A DNA stretch of 46,356 nucleotides from NCBI GenBank assembly GCA_015491615.1, contig WFVN01000288.1, positions 1 to 46,356 on the forward strand, given 5' to 3'. The translations under genes were made by a program, and so were the position numbers. This document shows positions 25,029-33,859 of the stretch, piece after piece; within the stretch, counting starts at the first letter, position 1, and each line of letters starts with the position of its first letter. Below the pieces are notes generated by a model. It was not told the origin of the DNA and made no database searches. It saw only the letters and a program-made list of their open reading frames with translations. The stretch is from Gammaproteobacteria bacterium (GTDB lineage: Bacteria > Pseudomonadota > Gammaproteobacteria > S012-40).

Positions 25029-28000
25029 CTAGGCTTCGGCCAACACCACCGCCTCGGTCACGTCCACGGTGACGAGGCGGGAGACGCCAGGTTCATGCAT
25101 GGTCACGCCGTTCAATTGCTCGGCCACTTCCATGGTGGCCTTGTTGTGGGTGATGAAGATGAACTGGACCTGCTGGGACATCTCCTCGAGTAGGCGGCAG
25201 AACCGGCCCACATTGGCCTCGTCCAAGGGGGCGTCCACCTCGTCCAGCATGCAGAAGGGGGCCGGGTTGAGCTGGAAGATGGCGAACACCAGGGCGACGG
25301 CGGTGAGGGCCTTTTCGCCGCCGGAGAGGAGGTGGATGTTGGTGATGCGCTTGCCGGGCGGACGGGCCATGATGGCCACGCCGGTGTCCAGGAGGTCCTC
25401 GCCGGTGAGTTGCAGGTGCGCTTGGCCGCCGCCGAATAGGCGCGGAAACAGGCCTTTCAGGCCCTTGTCGATGCGTTCGAAGGTCTCTTTGAAGCGGCTG
25501 CGGGTCTCCCGGTCGATGCGGCGGATGGCGTTCTCCAGGGTAGCCAGGGCCTCCTCCAGGTCGGCGCGCTGGCTGTCCAGGTAGGCCTTGCGCTGGGAAA
25601 GTTCCCGGTGCTCGTCGATGGCCGCCAGGTTGATGGGGCCTAACCGCTCGATGGCGCGCGCCAGTTCGTCCAGGCGGCGGTCCCAGTCGACGGCGTCGGC
25701 GTCCGCGGGCAGCTCGTCCAGGCAGGCTCGCAGGTCCAGGCCGTCGGCGGCGAGCCGTTCCTCCAGGGCTTGACGGCGCACGCGTGCTTCCTGCACCGCC
25801 AGGCGCTGGGCGTCGAGGTGCTCCTGGGCCCGTTGCACGGTCTGTTCGGCCTCCAGGCGTTCCCGTTCCCGCTCGCGCAGGTCGTGGTCCTTGCCCTCCA
25901 CGGCGGCGCGCGCCTCGTTCAGATCTTTCTCCAGTTCGGCACGGGCGGCGAGGGCCTGCGCCAGGGCGTCTTCCTGCGCGGCGAGGGGGGCGGCGGCCGC
26001 CTGCAGTTCCTCCGTCACCGCCGTCAGGCGTTCGCTGATCTCCTCCAGGCGCGCGCGGGCACGTTCGAGGTGTTCGCGCCGTGCCTGGATCTGGGTACGC
26101 AGGCGTTGTTCCCGGATCTCCGCCCCGCGCAGGTCCCGTTCCAGGTCGCGCAGGGCGGGGCGCCCCTCCTCCACCCGGCTCTGGAGGACCTCGCCCTCCT
26201 CGCGCAGGGCCTCGCCCTGGGCACGGGCGGCTTCCATGGCCTCCAGGGCGTTCTCCAGTTCGCGGCGGGCGGCGGTCAGTGCCTCGCGGGTTTCGATCCG
26301 TCGTTCGGCGAGGGATTCGGCCTCCTCACGCAACTGCGCGTGGCGCTCGCGTTGTTGGCGGATGCGCAGGTCTAGGCCCTCCAGACGCCCTTCCAGGCCG
26401 GCATGGCGGCGGCGTTGCGCCTGCAGGTCGCGCTCCACCTCCCGCCGTTCGCCGGTCAGGGCGATGACCGCCTCGGCCAGGGCGCGGACGCGGGCCTCGG
26501 TGTCTTTCAGTCGCGCCTCCAGGACGGTCTCCTCCTCGGCCAGGGCCTTCAGCTCGCGGGTGCGGGCGAGGGTCCCCTGGAGGGGGTCGGCGCGCCGTTG
26601 CAGGCTCACCCAGCCCGGTCCCAGCCACAGGCCGTCGGGGGTGACGACCGACTCGCCGGGGGCGAGGCGCGCGCGCATGGCCCGGGCCGTCTCCCCATCG
26701 GGGGCGGTGTGGATGCGTTCGAGCCGGGGCAGGAGGGGCACCGGGGCGGTGACGTGGGCGGCGAGGCCACGCTCGCCCCGTACCCAGGAGGCATTGGCCA
26801 GGAGGGCGAGGTCGAAGCCGTCGGCCGCCGCCAGTGCGTCCACGTGGGTGTCGGGGTCGTCTACCAGGCGCCCCTGGAGCAGGCGGCCGATGACCACTTC
26901 CACGGCGCGTTCCCAGCCCGGGTCCACCTGCAGACGCTCACTCAAGGGGGGCGCCCCATCCAGGCCGCGTTCGCGGAGCCAGTCGCCGGCCCCGTCGAAG
27001 GTCTCCAGGGCCTGTTCCTGGAGGGCCTGGAGGGCCTCGCGCCGCCCGTGCAGGCGTTGCCGATCCTTGCGCAGGGTATCCAGCCGGGCGCGGGTCTCCT
27101 CCAGGGCCGTTTGGCGGTCGGCGAGGTCGGCATCGAGTGCCTGGAGACGGGTCGCGGCTTCCGTTTCCAATCGACGGCACTCGGCCAGCTCCGCCTCCAG
27201 AGCCTCCCGCTCGGCCTCCCAGGCGGGGATGTCGTCCTCCTCCAGGGCCCGTTCGACGGCCTGGGCCCGCTGGGCGAGTTCTTCCAGGCGCCGCTCCAGG
27301 TGTTCGATGCGGGTGCGGGTCACTTCGGCGCGGCGGCGCGGCTCGTCGGCGCCTTGCAGGTGCGCGTCCCAACGCGCTCGCCACTGGGCGAGGGTCGCCT
27401 CCGCCGTCTCCAAGGCCTCACGCGCCTCCGCCTCCCGTTCGCGCAGGACCTCCACTCGGGGGACGAGTCTCTCCAGCTCCTTCTCCAGGCGTTGCAGCTC
27501 GGCCTCGTCCCCCTCGCTGGCGGCCTGGGCCTCGCCCCGACTCGTCTCCAGGCGGTCCCGTTCTTTCTCCAGGGCGGCCAGGCGCTCACGCGCATGGCGC
27601 AGGGCCTGTTCCCGGGTCGCCAGCTGCGCCCCGCTCTCGTAGTAGCGGGCCTGAACAGTGTTGAAGCGGGTCTCGGCCGCCTCCCGCTCGGCACGCAGGG
27701 CCTCCACCGTCTTCTCCAGCTCGCGCTGGCGGGCACGGGCCGCCTCCAGGGCGGTGTGGGCCGCCTCTTCTTCCCGCCGCAGCGCCTCCAGACGCTCGCT
27801 CAGAGCGCGCCAGTCCAGGGCCAGGCGCTCGCCCTTCAGGCGGCGCTGCTCGGCGCGCAGGGCCTGGAATCGCTCGGCGGTACGCGCCTGTCGCGCCAAT
27901 TTTTCCAGTTGCCTCTCAACTTCTTCTTGTATGTCCTTGAGGCGGGATAGATTTTCGTGGGTGTGGCGCATGCGCGTCTCGGTCTCCCGCCGGCGCTCTT

Positions 28001-28520
28001 TGTATTTGGAGATGCCCGCGGCCTCCTCGATGATGGCGCGCAATTCCTCGGGGCGTGCCTCGATGAGGCGGGTGATCATGCCCTGTTCGATGATGGCGTA
28101 GCTGCGCGGCCCCAGGCCGGTGCCCAGGAACAGGTCGGTGATGTCGCGACGGCGACAGCGGGTGCCGTTGAGGAAGTACTGGGACTGGCCGTCGCGGTTC
28201 ACCACCCGCTTCACCGAGATCTCGGCGTAGCGGGCGTAGGGGCCGCCGAGGCGCCCGTCGGCGTTGTTGAACACCAATTCCACACTCGCCTGAGAGACGG
28301 GCTTGCGGCTGGCCGAGCCATTGAACACCACGTCGGCCATGGCCTCGCCGCGCAGGTGCTTTGCCGAGCTCTCCCCCATCACCCAGCGCACCGCGTCGAT
28401 GATGTTGGACTTGCCCGATCCGTTGGGGCCTACCACCCCCACCAGGTTGCTCTCCAGGCGCAGGGTGGTGGGGTCCACGAAGGACTTGAAGCCGGCGAGT
28501 TTGATTCGGCTGAGGCGCAT
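25029..28520 (-). CDS. smc: Chromosome condensation ATPase SMC
   Basis: An 1163-residue SMC protein, typical length. The N-terminal head has GFKSFVDPT and Walker A GPNGSGKSNIIDAVRW (about 32-47). Long coiled-coil arms (about 165-500 and 660-1000, rich in E/R/A/L) surround a hinge with the conserved DGLWLGPGWVSL region. The C-terminal head has the signature LLSGGEKALTAVALVFAIF and Walker B FCMLDEVDAPLDEANVGRF. SMC with ScpA/ScpB organises and segregates the chromosome; Smc rather than MukB is used in this organism. The extreme GC content and arm repeats give many false ORFs on the other strand. It is divergent from queF. Confidence 0.99.
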   Translation of the reverse strand: MRLSRIKLAGFKSFVDPTTLRLESNLVGVVGPNGSGKSNIIDAVRWVMGESSAKHLRGEAMADVVFNGSASRKPVSQASVELVFNNADGRLGGPYARYAEISVKRVVNRDGQSQYFLNGTRCRRRDITDLFLGTGLGPRSYAIIEQGMITRLIEARPEELRAIIEEAAGISKYKERRRETETRMRHTHENLSRLKDIQEEVERQLEKLARQARTAERFQALRAEQRRLKGERLALDWRALSERLEALRREEEAAHTALEAARARQRELEKTVEALRAEREAAETRFNTVQARYYESGAQLATREQALRHARERLAALEKERDRLETSRGEAQAASEGDEAELQRLEKELERLVPRVEVLREREAEAREALETAEATLAQWRARWDAHLQGADEPRRRAEVTRTRIEHLERRLEELAQRAQAVERALEEDDIPAWEAEREALEAELAECRRLETEAATRLQALDADLADRQTALEETRARLDTLRKDRQRLHGRREALQALQEQALETFDGAGDWLRERGLDGAPPLSERLQVDPGWERAVEVVIGRLLQGRLVDDPDTHVDALAAADGFDLALLANASWVRGERGLAAHVTAPVPLLPRLERIHTAPDGETARAMRARLAPGESVVTPDGLWLGPGWVSLQRRADPLQGTLARTRELKALAEEETVLEARLKDTEARVRALAEAVIALTGERREVERDLQAQRRRHAGLEGRLEGLDLRIRQQRERHAQLREEAESLAERRIETREALTAARRELENALEAMEAARAQGEALREEGEVLQSRVEEGRPALRDLERDLRGAEIREQRLRTQIQARREHLERARARLEEISERLTAVTEELQAAAAPLAAQEDALAQALAARAELEKDLNEARAAVEGKDHDLRERERERLEAEQTVQRAQEHLDAQRLAVQEARVRRQALEERLAADGLDLRACLDELPADADAVDWDRRLDELARAIERLGPINLAAIDEHRELSQRKAYLDSQRADLEEALATLENAIRRIDRETRSRFKETFERIDKGLKGLFPRLFGGGQAHLQLTGEDLLDTGVAIMARPPGKRITNIHLLSGGEKALTAVALVFAIFQLNPAPFCMLDEVDAPLDEANVGRFCRLLEEMSQQVQFIFITHNKATMEVAEQLNGVTMHEPGVSRLVTVDVTEAVVLAEA

Positions 28521-28574
28521 GGAATCCAGCGAGTGGGTTAAAATGACGGGCTAAGCTAGCACAGGGAAAAATTC

Positions 28575-28964
28575 ATGCCTACCCGACCCAGCAAGGACCT
28601 CGAAACCTTCGACAACCCCCATCCGGAGCGGGATTACACCATCCGCATCCGTATCCCCGAATTCACTTGCCTGTGCCCGAAGACGGGCCAGCCGGACTTC
28701 GCCACCCTGCATCTGGAGTACGTGCCCGACCGGCGCTGCGTGGAGCTCAAGTCCCTGAAGCTGTACATCTGGTCTTACCGGGACGAGGGCGCCTTCCACG
28801 AAGCGGTGACCAATCAGATCCTGAACGATCTGGTGGCCGCCACCGCGCCCCGTTTCATGCGCCTCACCGCCGAGTTCAACGTGCGCGGCGGCATCTACAC
28901 CACCGTGGTGGCCGAGCACCGCGCCCCCGATTGGCAACCCGCGCCGCCGGTCAGTCTCCCCTGA
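28575..28964 (+). CDS. queF: 7-cyano-7-deazaguanine reductase
   Basis: A 129-residue unimodular QueF, the short type with one T-fold domain, shorter than the E. coli bimodular enzyme. It reduces preQ0 to preQ1 with NADPH in queuosine synthesis. Visible are the catalytic Cys34 in EFTCLCPKTGQPDFA, the acid-base Asp41, and the substrate-binding VELKSLKLY (56-64). FHEAVTNQILNDL and the RGGIYTTV strand complete the fold. AGGGA seven bases before the ATG serves as ribosome site. Its TGA overlaps the ATG of the following kinase gene. Confidence 0.97.
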   Translation: MPTRPSKDLETFDNPHPERDYTIRIRIPEFTCLCPKTGQPDFATLHLEYVPDRRCVELKSLKLYIWSYRDEGAFHEAVTNQILNDLVAATAPRFMRLTAEFNVRGGIYTTVVAEHRAPDWQPAPPVSLP

Positions 28965-30271
28965 TGACCGACGCCTCGTTCCTGGGCATCGACGTGGGCA
29001 CCTCCGGCGTGCGCGCCGCCCTCGTCGATGCCTCGGGGAATCTGGCGCATCTGGGCCGCGCGCCCCTGCCCCCTTCGCGTCGGGACGGGGCCGGGCATGC
29101 CTTCCAGGACGCACCCGGCTGGTGGCGTGCCCTGGTGGCGGCGGTGACGACTCTCCCTGAACCGGCCCGCCAGCGGGTCACCGCCATCGGGCTGGACGCC
29201 ACCTCGGGAACGGTGCTGGCGGTGGATGAGCGGGGTGAACCTTTGGGCCCGGCGCGCATGTACGACGACCGCGCCGCCACGGCCACCGCCGAGCGCATCG
29301 CCCAGGTCGCCCCGCCCGAATCCGGCGCCCACGGGGCCGGCTCGGGCCTGGCCAAGGCCCTGGAACTCCTACAGGCGCACCCCCGCGCGCGCATCCTCAC
29401 CCAGGCCGATTGGCTCCTGGAACGTTTGGGCGCCTCGGGCGTCAGCGACGAGAACAACGCCCTCAAGCTGGGTTACGACCCCGTCGCGCGCTATTGGCCC
29501 GAGTGGCTGAGAACACTGGCCCCCAACCTCCCCCTGCCTGAGGTCCTACCGCCGGGAGCGCCAGCCGGGCGCCTGTCCCCGGAAGCCGCCCGCACCCTGG
29601 GCCTGCCCGCAGGTGCTCTCCTGGCCGCCGCCACCACCGACAGCGTCGCCGCCACCCTCGCTGCCGGCATTGAGGGGCTGGGCGAGGGCGTCACCGCCCT
29701 GGGCACCACCCTGGCACTGAAACTGGCCGGCACGCGGCCGGTGTTCGACCCGGCCCGGGGTATCTACAGCCATCGCCTGGGGGAAGTCTGGTTGGCCGCC
29801 GGGGCCTCCAACTCGGGCGGCGCGGTGCTGGCCCGGTTCTTCACCCCGGAGCGCCTGCGGGCCTTGTCCGAGCATATCGATCCGGACCAAGACTCCGGCC
29901 TGGACTACTACCCCCTCCCCGCTCCCGGTGAGCGCTTTCCCGTCGCCGATTCCCAGTGCCCACCGCGCCTGGAACCGCGCCCCGCCGACGACGTGCGCTT
30001 TCTGCACGGCCTTTTGGAGGGCATCGCCCGCATCGAGGCCGAGGGCTACCGCCTGCTGGCCGAACGAGCCGGCACCCGCCTGCGGCGCGTGTGGACCACC
30101 GGCGGCGGGGCATCCAACCCCACCTGGACCGCCCTGCGCCGACGTCTGCTGCAAGTGCCCGTGGCCCCGGCGGCGCAACAGGAAGCGGCGGTGGGCGCCG
30201 CCCGCCTGGCCCGCTGCGCCGTCACCGGCGAGCCTCCCCTCACCCTCCAGCCCACCGAGGCTAACCCATGA
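28964..30271 (+). CDS. FGGY-family sugar kinase (D-ribulose/xylulose-kinase-like)
   Basis: A 435-residue kinase with two actin-like domains. The N-terminal phosphate-binding loop FLGIDVGTSGVRAALVD, the AIGLDATSGTVLAVD motif, catalytic-type MYDDRA and the C-terminal GGGASNPTWTALRRRLLQVP are FGGY landmarks. The sequence is shorter than glycerol kinase or XylB (about 480-500) and resembles, from memory, the D-ribulose kinases of cyanobacteria and plants. It would phosphorylate a pentulose, but the substrate is not certain. The start overlaps the queF stop (TGATG) and its stop overlaps cysZ (ATGA). Being wedged between queF and cysZ suggests co-expression, not a shared pathway. Confidence 0.85.
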   Translation: MTDASFLGIDVGTSGVRAALVDASGNLAHLGRAPLPPSRRDGAGHAFQDAPGWWRALVAAVTTLPEPARQRVTAIGLDATSGTVLAVDERGEPLGPARMYDDRAATATAERIAQVAPPESGAHGAGSGLAKALELLQAHPRARILTQADWLLERLGASGVSDENNALKLGYDPVARYWPEWLRTLAPNLPLPEVLPPGAPAGRLSPEAARTLGLPAGALLAAATTDSVAATLAAGIEGLGEGVTALGTTLALKLAGTRPVFDPARGIYSHRLGEVWLAAGASNSGGAVLARFFTPERLRALSEHIDPDQDSGLDYYPLPAPGERFPVADSQCPPRLEPRPADDVRFLHGLLEGIARIEAEGYRLLAERAGTRLRRVWTTGGGASNPTWTALRRRLLQVPVAPAAQQEAAVGAARLARCAVTGEPPLTLQPTEANP

Positions 30272-31014
30272 AAGACAACCCCCTCACCGGCGCCGCCTAT
30301 CTCCTCAAGGGCTTCGCCCTCATCCGTACCCCCGGCCTGCGCCGCTACGTGGCCCTCCCCCTGGCCATCAACGTGGCTCTGTTCGCCATCCTCGGTTGGC
30401 TGGGTATCACCTGGCTGGGGGGCTTCCTGGACGAACAGATCCAGCGCCTGCCGGAATGGCTGCAATGGATCGAATGGCTGGTCTGGCCCCTGTTGGGGTT
30501 GGCCTTCCTGGTCATCGGCTTCACCCTGTTCACCTTCCTTGCCGGGATCATCGCTGCCCCCTTCAACGCCTTGCTCGCCGAGACCATCTTGCGCCGCGCC
30601 GGCGCCCTGTCCGATGAGCCCCCCGAGCGCCCCTGGCACGCGGCCCTGGCCGAGGCGGGGGTGGCGGTGCGCGAGGAACTGCGCAAGCTGGCCTATTTCC
30701 TCAAGTGGGCCTTCCCCTTCGGCATCGCCTTCTTTATCCCCGGGGTGAACCTGCTGGCCTCGCCCCTGTGGCTGGCGTTCAACGCCTGGATCCTGGCCCA
30801 GGAATATTTGGACTACCCCTACAGCGCCCAGGGCATCCCCTTTTCCCAACAACGCCCATACCTGCGTCGTCACCGGGGCCTGGTACTGGGCTTCGGCGGC
30901 GTCACCCAGGTGGCCACCGCCGTTCCCCTGGTCAATCTCCTGGTCATCCCCAGCGCCGTCGCCGGGGCCTGCCTGTTGTGGCTGGAACGTCTGCGCGACG
31001 ACGTCCCCCATTGA
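30268..31014 (+). CDS. cysZ: CysZ-type sulfate permease
   Basis: A 248-residue inner-membrane protein of the EI24/CysZ family. Hydrophobic helices occupy about 29-52, 66-98, 150-185 and 205-240, with the family segments LAGIIAAPFNALLAETILRR, AFPFGIAFFIPGVN, FNAWILAQEYLDYPYSAQG and PLVNLLVIPSAVAGACLLW. In E. coli CysZ lets sulfate in for cysteine synthesis. It starts four bases inside the preceding kinase stop, so it is translated from the same message. No clear terminator follows it before the multicopper oxidase gene. Confidence 0.9.
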   Translation: MKDNPLTGAAYLLKGFALIRTPGLRRYVALPLAINVALFAILGWLGITWLGGFLDEQIQRLPEWLQWIEWLVWPLLGLAFLVIGFTLFTFLAGIIAAPFNALLAETILRRAGALSDEPPERPWHAALAEAGVAVREELRKLAYFLKWAFPFGIAFFIPGVNLLASPLWLAFNAWILAQEYLDYPYSAQGIPFSQQRPYLRRHRGLVLGFGGVTQVATAVPLVNLLVIPSAVAGACLLWLERLRDDVPH

Positions 31015-31034
31015 ATTCCCCCGGCTCCCCCCGG

Positions 31035-31110
31035 TTTATTTGGGAATAATTTCCCATTAAAGTTTCCGGTCACGGGTCGATACACCCAGGGAGCCGCCGA
31101 AACGGTCGGC
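31035..31110 (+). promoter_or_regulatory. Structured leader before the multicopper oxidase gene
   Basis: The 146-base gap holds a palindrome GGGAA-N4-TTCCC (31042-31055), a weak promoter-like pair TTTATT (31035-31040) and TAAAGT (31058-31063) 17 bases apart, and a stable hairpin GCCGCCG-AAA-CGG(T)CGGC (31093-31110). A copper-responsive operator of the CueR type was looked for and not found. Confidence 0.35.
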
Positions 31111-31160
31111 GAAACAATTACCTTATTTCCTGCACGCAGGTTTTCCAAGGGGCTGCGACC

Positions 31161-33803
31161 ATGACTCGACCAAAACTGAAACCCCTCGCCCTCGCCCTGG
31201 CCCTCGCCGGTATCACCGCCCTCTCCGGCTGTTCCAACTCGGACGGCGAGGACATCATCTACGGCAGCCTGCTCAAGGGCCCCGTGGATGGAGCCACCAT
31301 CGAGATCGTCGATGCCGAGGGCAACCGTATCGCCTCCGGGGTGAGCAAGAACGGCATCTTCGCCGTGCGCCACGAAGGCATGGCGCAAACGGAGCTGGTG
31401 TACATCCGCGCCCGCGGCGGCAGCTACGTGGACGAGGCCACGGGGGAGACAGTGGACCTGGGCGATGCGGTGATGGAAACGGTCTTCACCGCCGAGGAAT
31501 GTCTGCAGCTCCTGGAGAACGGCGAGTATGCCGCCCTCACTCCCGAGACCACCCTCCTCGCCCGCCTGGTGCGCGAGAAAGTGGCGGCCGGCGAGGCGCC
31601 CGTCCAGGCCCTGCAGAGTGCCATCGACCTGGTGGAGCAGGAATGGATCGCCGACACCAATCCCACCGGCGGCCTCGTCTCCGGCGATACCCTCGTCCGC
31701 AAGGGCAATCTCGTGCAGGCCCTGGCCGACTCCCCGCAACAGGCCCTGGCCAAGAACCGGGCGATGAGCCTCTCCTATCTGGCCCAGGACCTGAATCTCG
31801 ACCCGAAGGACGTCCTTACACTGGTGGAAAAGGCCGCCGAAGACCTCACGGATGGCACCCTGGAGGGCAAGGCCGGCAACCAGGATCTTTCCCTGCCAGC
31901 CGCCGACGGCACCTCCGTCCCCCTCGCCGGCGTACGCGACCGCTACGCCAGCGCCCGCCAGACCCTGTTCCAGAACACCATGCAGCGCCTGGCGGAAGGG
32001 AATCTGAGCGACGCCGAACGGCAGCGCCTGGCGGGTATGATCGCCGATCGCCAGGGTGCCCAGGCCCTGCTTGCGCAACTGGACCGCCTCGCCCAGCAGC
32101 GCCAGGATGCCGAGGCCAAGGTCCAGGCCCTCCTCGCCGACGACGATCTCGTCGATTTGCCCCTGCCCACCCCCCTGAGCGACGAAGACGGCAATTCTAG
32201 CGACAACGCCGCCACCTACTCCCTCACCGTCCAGAAAGACGTGCCCGTCATCGTGTCACTGCGCCACAACGACGCCCCCCTGGATGTGACCGTGAACATG
32301 CTGCGTTACAACGGCGGCCAGCTCCCGCCCCTCATCACCGCCCGCCGCGGCGATACGGTGACGGTGAACATCGACAACCAGCTCGCCGAGGAGACCACCA
32401 TCCACTGGCACGGCTTCCGTATCCCCGCCGACGTGGATGGTGGCCCGGACAACCCCATCGCCGCGGGCGGGAGTTTCAGCCCGACCCTGAATCTGGACCA
32501 GCCCGCCGCCTCCCTGTGGTTCCACCCCCATCCCCACAGCAAGACCGGGCAGCAGGTGTACAACGGCCTGGCGGGCATCTTCATCCTCGAGGATGATCTC
32601 AGCATCCAGCTCCAGACCGACAATCAGCTCCCCGGCTACCCCTACGACATCCCCCTGTTGATCCAGGACCGCCGCTTCAAGGATACCGACGGCAACGGCA
32701 CCCCGGACACCATGGTCTATGCCGAGAGCCCGCGCGACATCGCCATGGGCATGCTCGGCGACCGCATCCTCGTCAATGGTGTGGAGGCGCCCAAACTGTC
32801 GGTGGAGACGCGCCAGTACCGCCTGCGCCTGTACAACGTCTCCAACGCCCGCACCTACGACTTCGCCTTCTCGGACGGGCGCACTTTCAAGGTCGTGGGG
32901 ACCGACGGCGGCCTGCTGCCACAACCGGTTGAAGTCGATCACCTGATGCTGGCACCGGCCGAGCGGGCGGAGATCGTCGTCGATTTCCGTAGCGACGCCG
33001 TGAACGACAAGGTCGTGCTCATCAGCCGCGCCTTCCTGGGCGCGCAGATGGGCATGATGGCCGGCGCCATGGGCGGCAGCGGTATGGACGGCATGTCGGG
33101 AACGGGTGGCATGGGAAGCATGGGCGGAATGTCCGGGATGGGCGGCATGAACGGCATGGATGGCGGTGGCATGGGCAGCGGCATGGACATGATGGGCACC
33201 CTCCCCAACGGCGCCGCCTTCCCCATCATGCGCTTCGACGTCACTACCCAGGCCCAGGACCCGGTCATCCTCTACACCGCCCTGCCGACCACGGCCGACA
33301 TCAACACCCGTTGGGCGAACGACGTCACCGATACCACCACCCGCCGTCCCTTCGTCATGGCCATGGGCAACATGGGCAAGATGACCGGCATGGGCCAGAA
33401 CGGTGATCTGGCCGCCGGCATGGGCTTCACCATCAACGGCAAGACCTTCGACATGACCGGAGATCCAGACGAAACCATCATCCTCAACGGCCAGGAGATC
33501 ACCGAGGTGTGGGAGATCACCAACCACTCCATGATGCCCCACCCCTTCCACGCCCACGCCATCCAGTACCAGATCCTGGACCGCAACGGGCGCGAGCCCT
33601 CCTGCGCGGACACCAGCACCGAGGCGGGTCAGGCCGCCTGCATCGACATGGGCTGGAAGGACACTGTGCTGGTGCGTCCCGGGGAGACGGTACGCCTGGT
33701 GGGTCGCTTCACCCCGGTGGTCAACGAAGGCAAATACATGTACCACTGCCACATCCTCGAGCACGAGGACAATGGCATGATGGGCGTGTTCGAAGTGAAG
33801 TAA
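31161..33803 (+). CDS. Lipoprotein multicopper oxidase with long N-terminal extension and Met-rich insert
   Basis: An 880-residue exported enzyme. Residues 1-24 form a lipoprotein signal with lipobox LSGC (Cys24). Residues 25-350 are not an oxidase domain: a carboxypeptidase-regulatory-like strand region (GSLLKGPVDGATIEIVDAEG) is followed by a helical, Ala/Gln/Asp-rich part. The oxidase follows with all copper ligands: HWH (415-417), HPH in WFHPHPH (455-459), HPFHAH (794-799) and HCHILEH-N4-M (862-873, type 1 copper Cys863, His868, Met873). A segment at about 629-680 has some 16 methionines among glycines and resembles the Met-rich copper-binding insert of CueO. It probably oxidises Cu(I) or another metal at the cell envelope. 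Confidence 0.92.
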   Translation: MTRPKLKPLALALALAGITALSGCSNSDGEDIIYGSLLKGPVDGATIEIVDAEGNRIASGVSKNGIFAVRHEGMAQTELVYIRARGGSYVDEATGETVDLGDAVMETVFTAEECLQLLENGEYAALTPETTLLARLVREKVAAGEAPVQALQSAIDLVEQEWIADTNPTGGLVSGDTLVRKGNLVQALADSPQQALAKNRAMSLSYLAQDLNLDPKDVLTLVEKAAEDLTDGTLEGKAGNQDLSLPAADGTSVPLAGVRDRYASARQTLFQNTMQRLAEGNLSDAERQRLAGMIADRQGAQALLAQLDRLAQQRQDAEAKVQALLADDDLVDLPLPTPLSDEDGNSSDNAATYSLTVQKDVPVIVSLRHNDAPLDVTVNMLRYNGGQLPPLITARRGDTVTVNIDNQLAEETTIHWHGFRIPADVDGGPDNPIAAGGSFSPTLNLDQPAASLWFHPHPHSKTGQQVYNGLAGIFILEDDLSIQLQTDNQLPGYPYDIPLLIQDRRFKDTDGNGTPDTMVYAESPRDIAMGMLGDRILVNGVEAPKLSVETRQYRLRLYNVSNARTYDFAFSDGRTFKVVGTDGGLLPQPVEVDHLMLAPAERAEIVVDFRSDAVNDKVVLISRAFLGAQMGMMAGAMGGSGMDGMSGTGGMGSMGGMSGMGGMNGMDGGGMGSGMDMMGTLPNGAAFPIMRFDVTTQAQDPVILYTALPTTADINTRWANDVTDTTTRRPFVMAMGNMGKMTGMGQNGDLAAGMGFTINGKTFDMTGDPDETIILNGQEITEVWEITNHSMMPHPFHAHAIQYQILDRNGREPSCADTSTEAGQAACIDMGWKDTVLVRPGETVRLVGRFTPVVNEGKYMYHCHILEHEDNGMMGVFEVK

Positions 33804-33823
33804 CGGGGCGGCAACCCCAAGCG

Positions 33824-33859
33824 AGGCCCGGACCGGGATCACCGGCCCGGGCCTTTTTT
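33824..33859 (+). terminator. Terminator of the multicopper oxidase gene
   Basis: AGGCCCGG (33824-33831) pairs with CCGGGCCT (33847-33854) and CCGG with CCGG inside, with one mismatch. A run of T follows, reaching the stop codon of the convergent lysS. Confidence 0.88.

Noticed and set aside
25891..27642. Long Ser/Arg-rich open frame opposite smc
   Set aside because: Composition is the complement of Glu/Ala/Leu/Arg-rich coiled-coil codons; not a protein-like sequence.
31064..31160. Cyclic-di-GMP or other known riboswitch before the multicopper oxidase
   Set aside because: The conserved core sequences of the class I c-di-GMP riboswitch were not found; only a simple hairpin is present.
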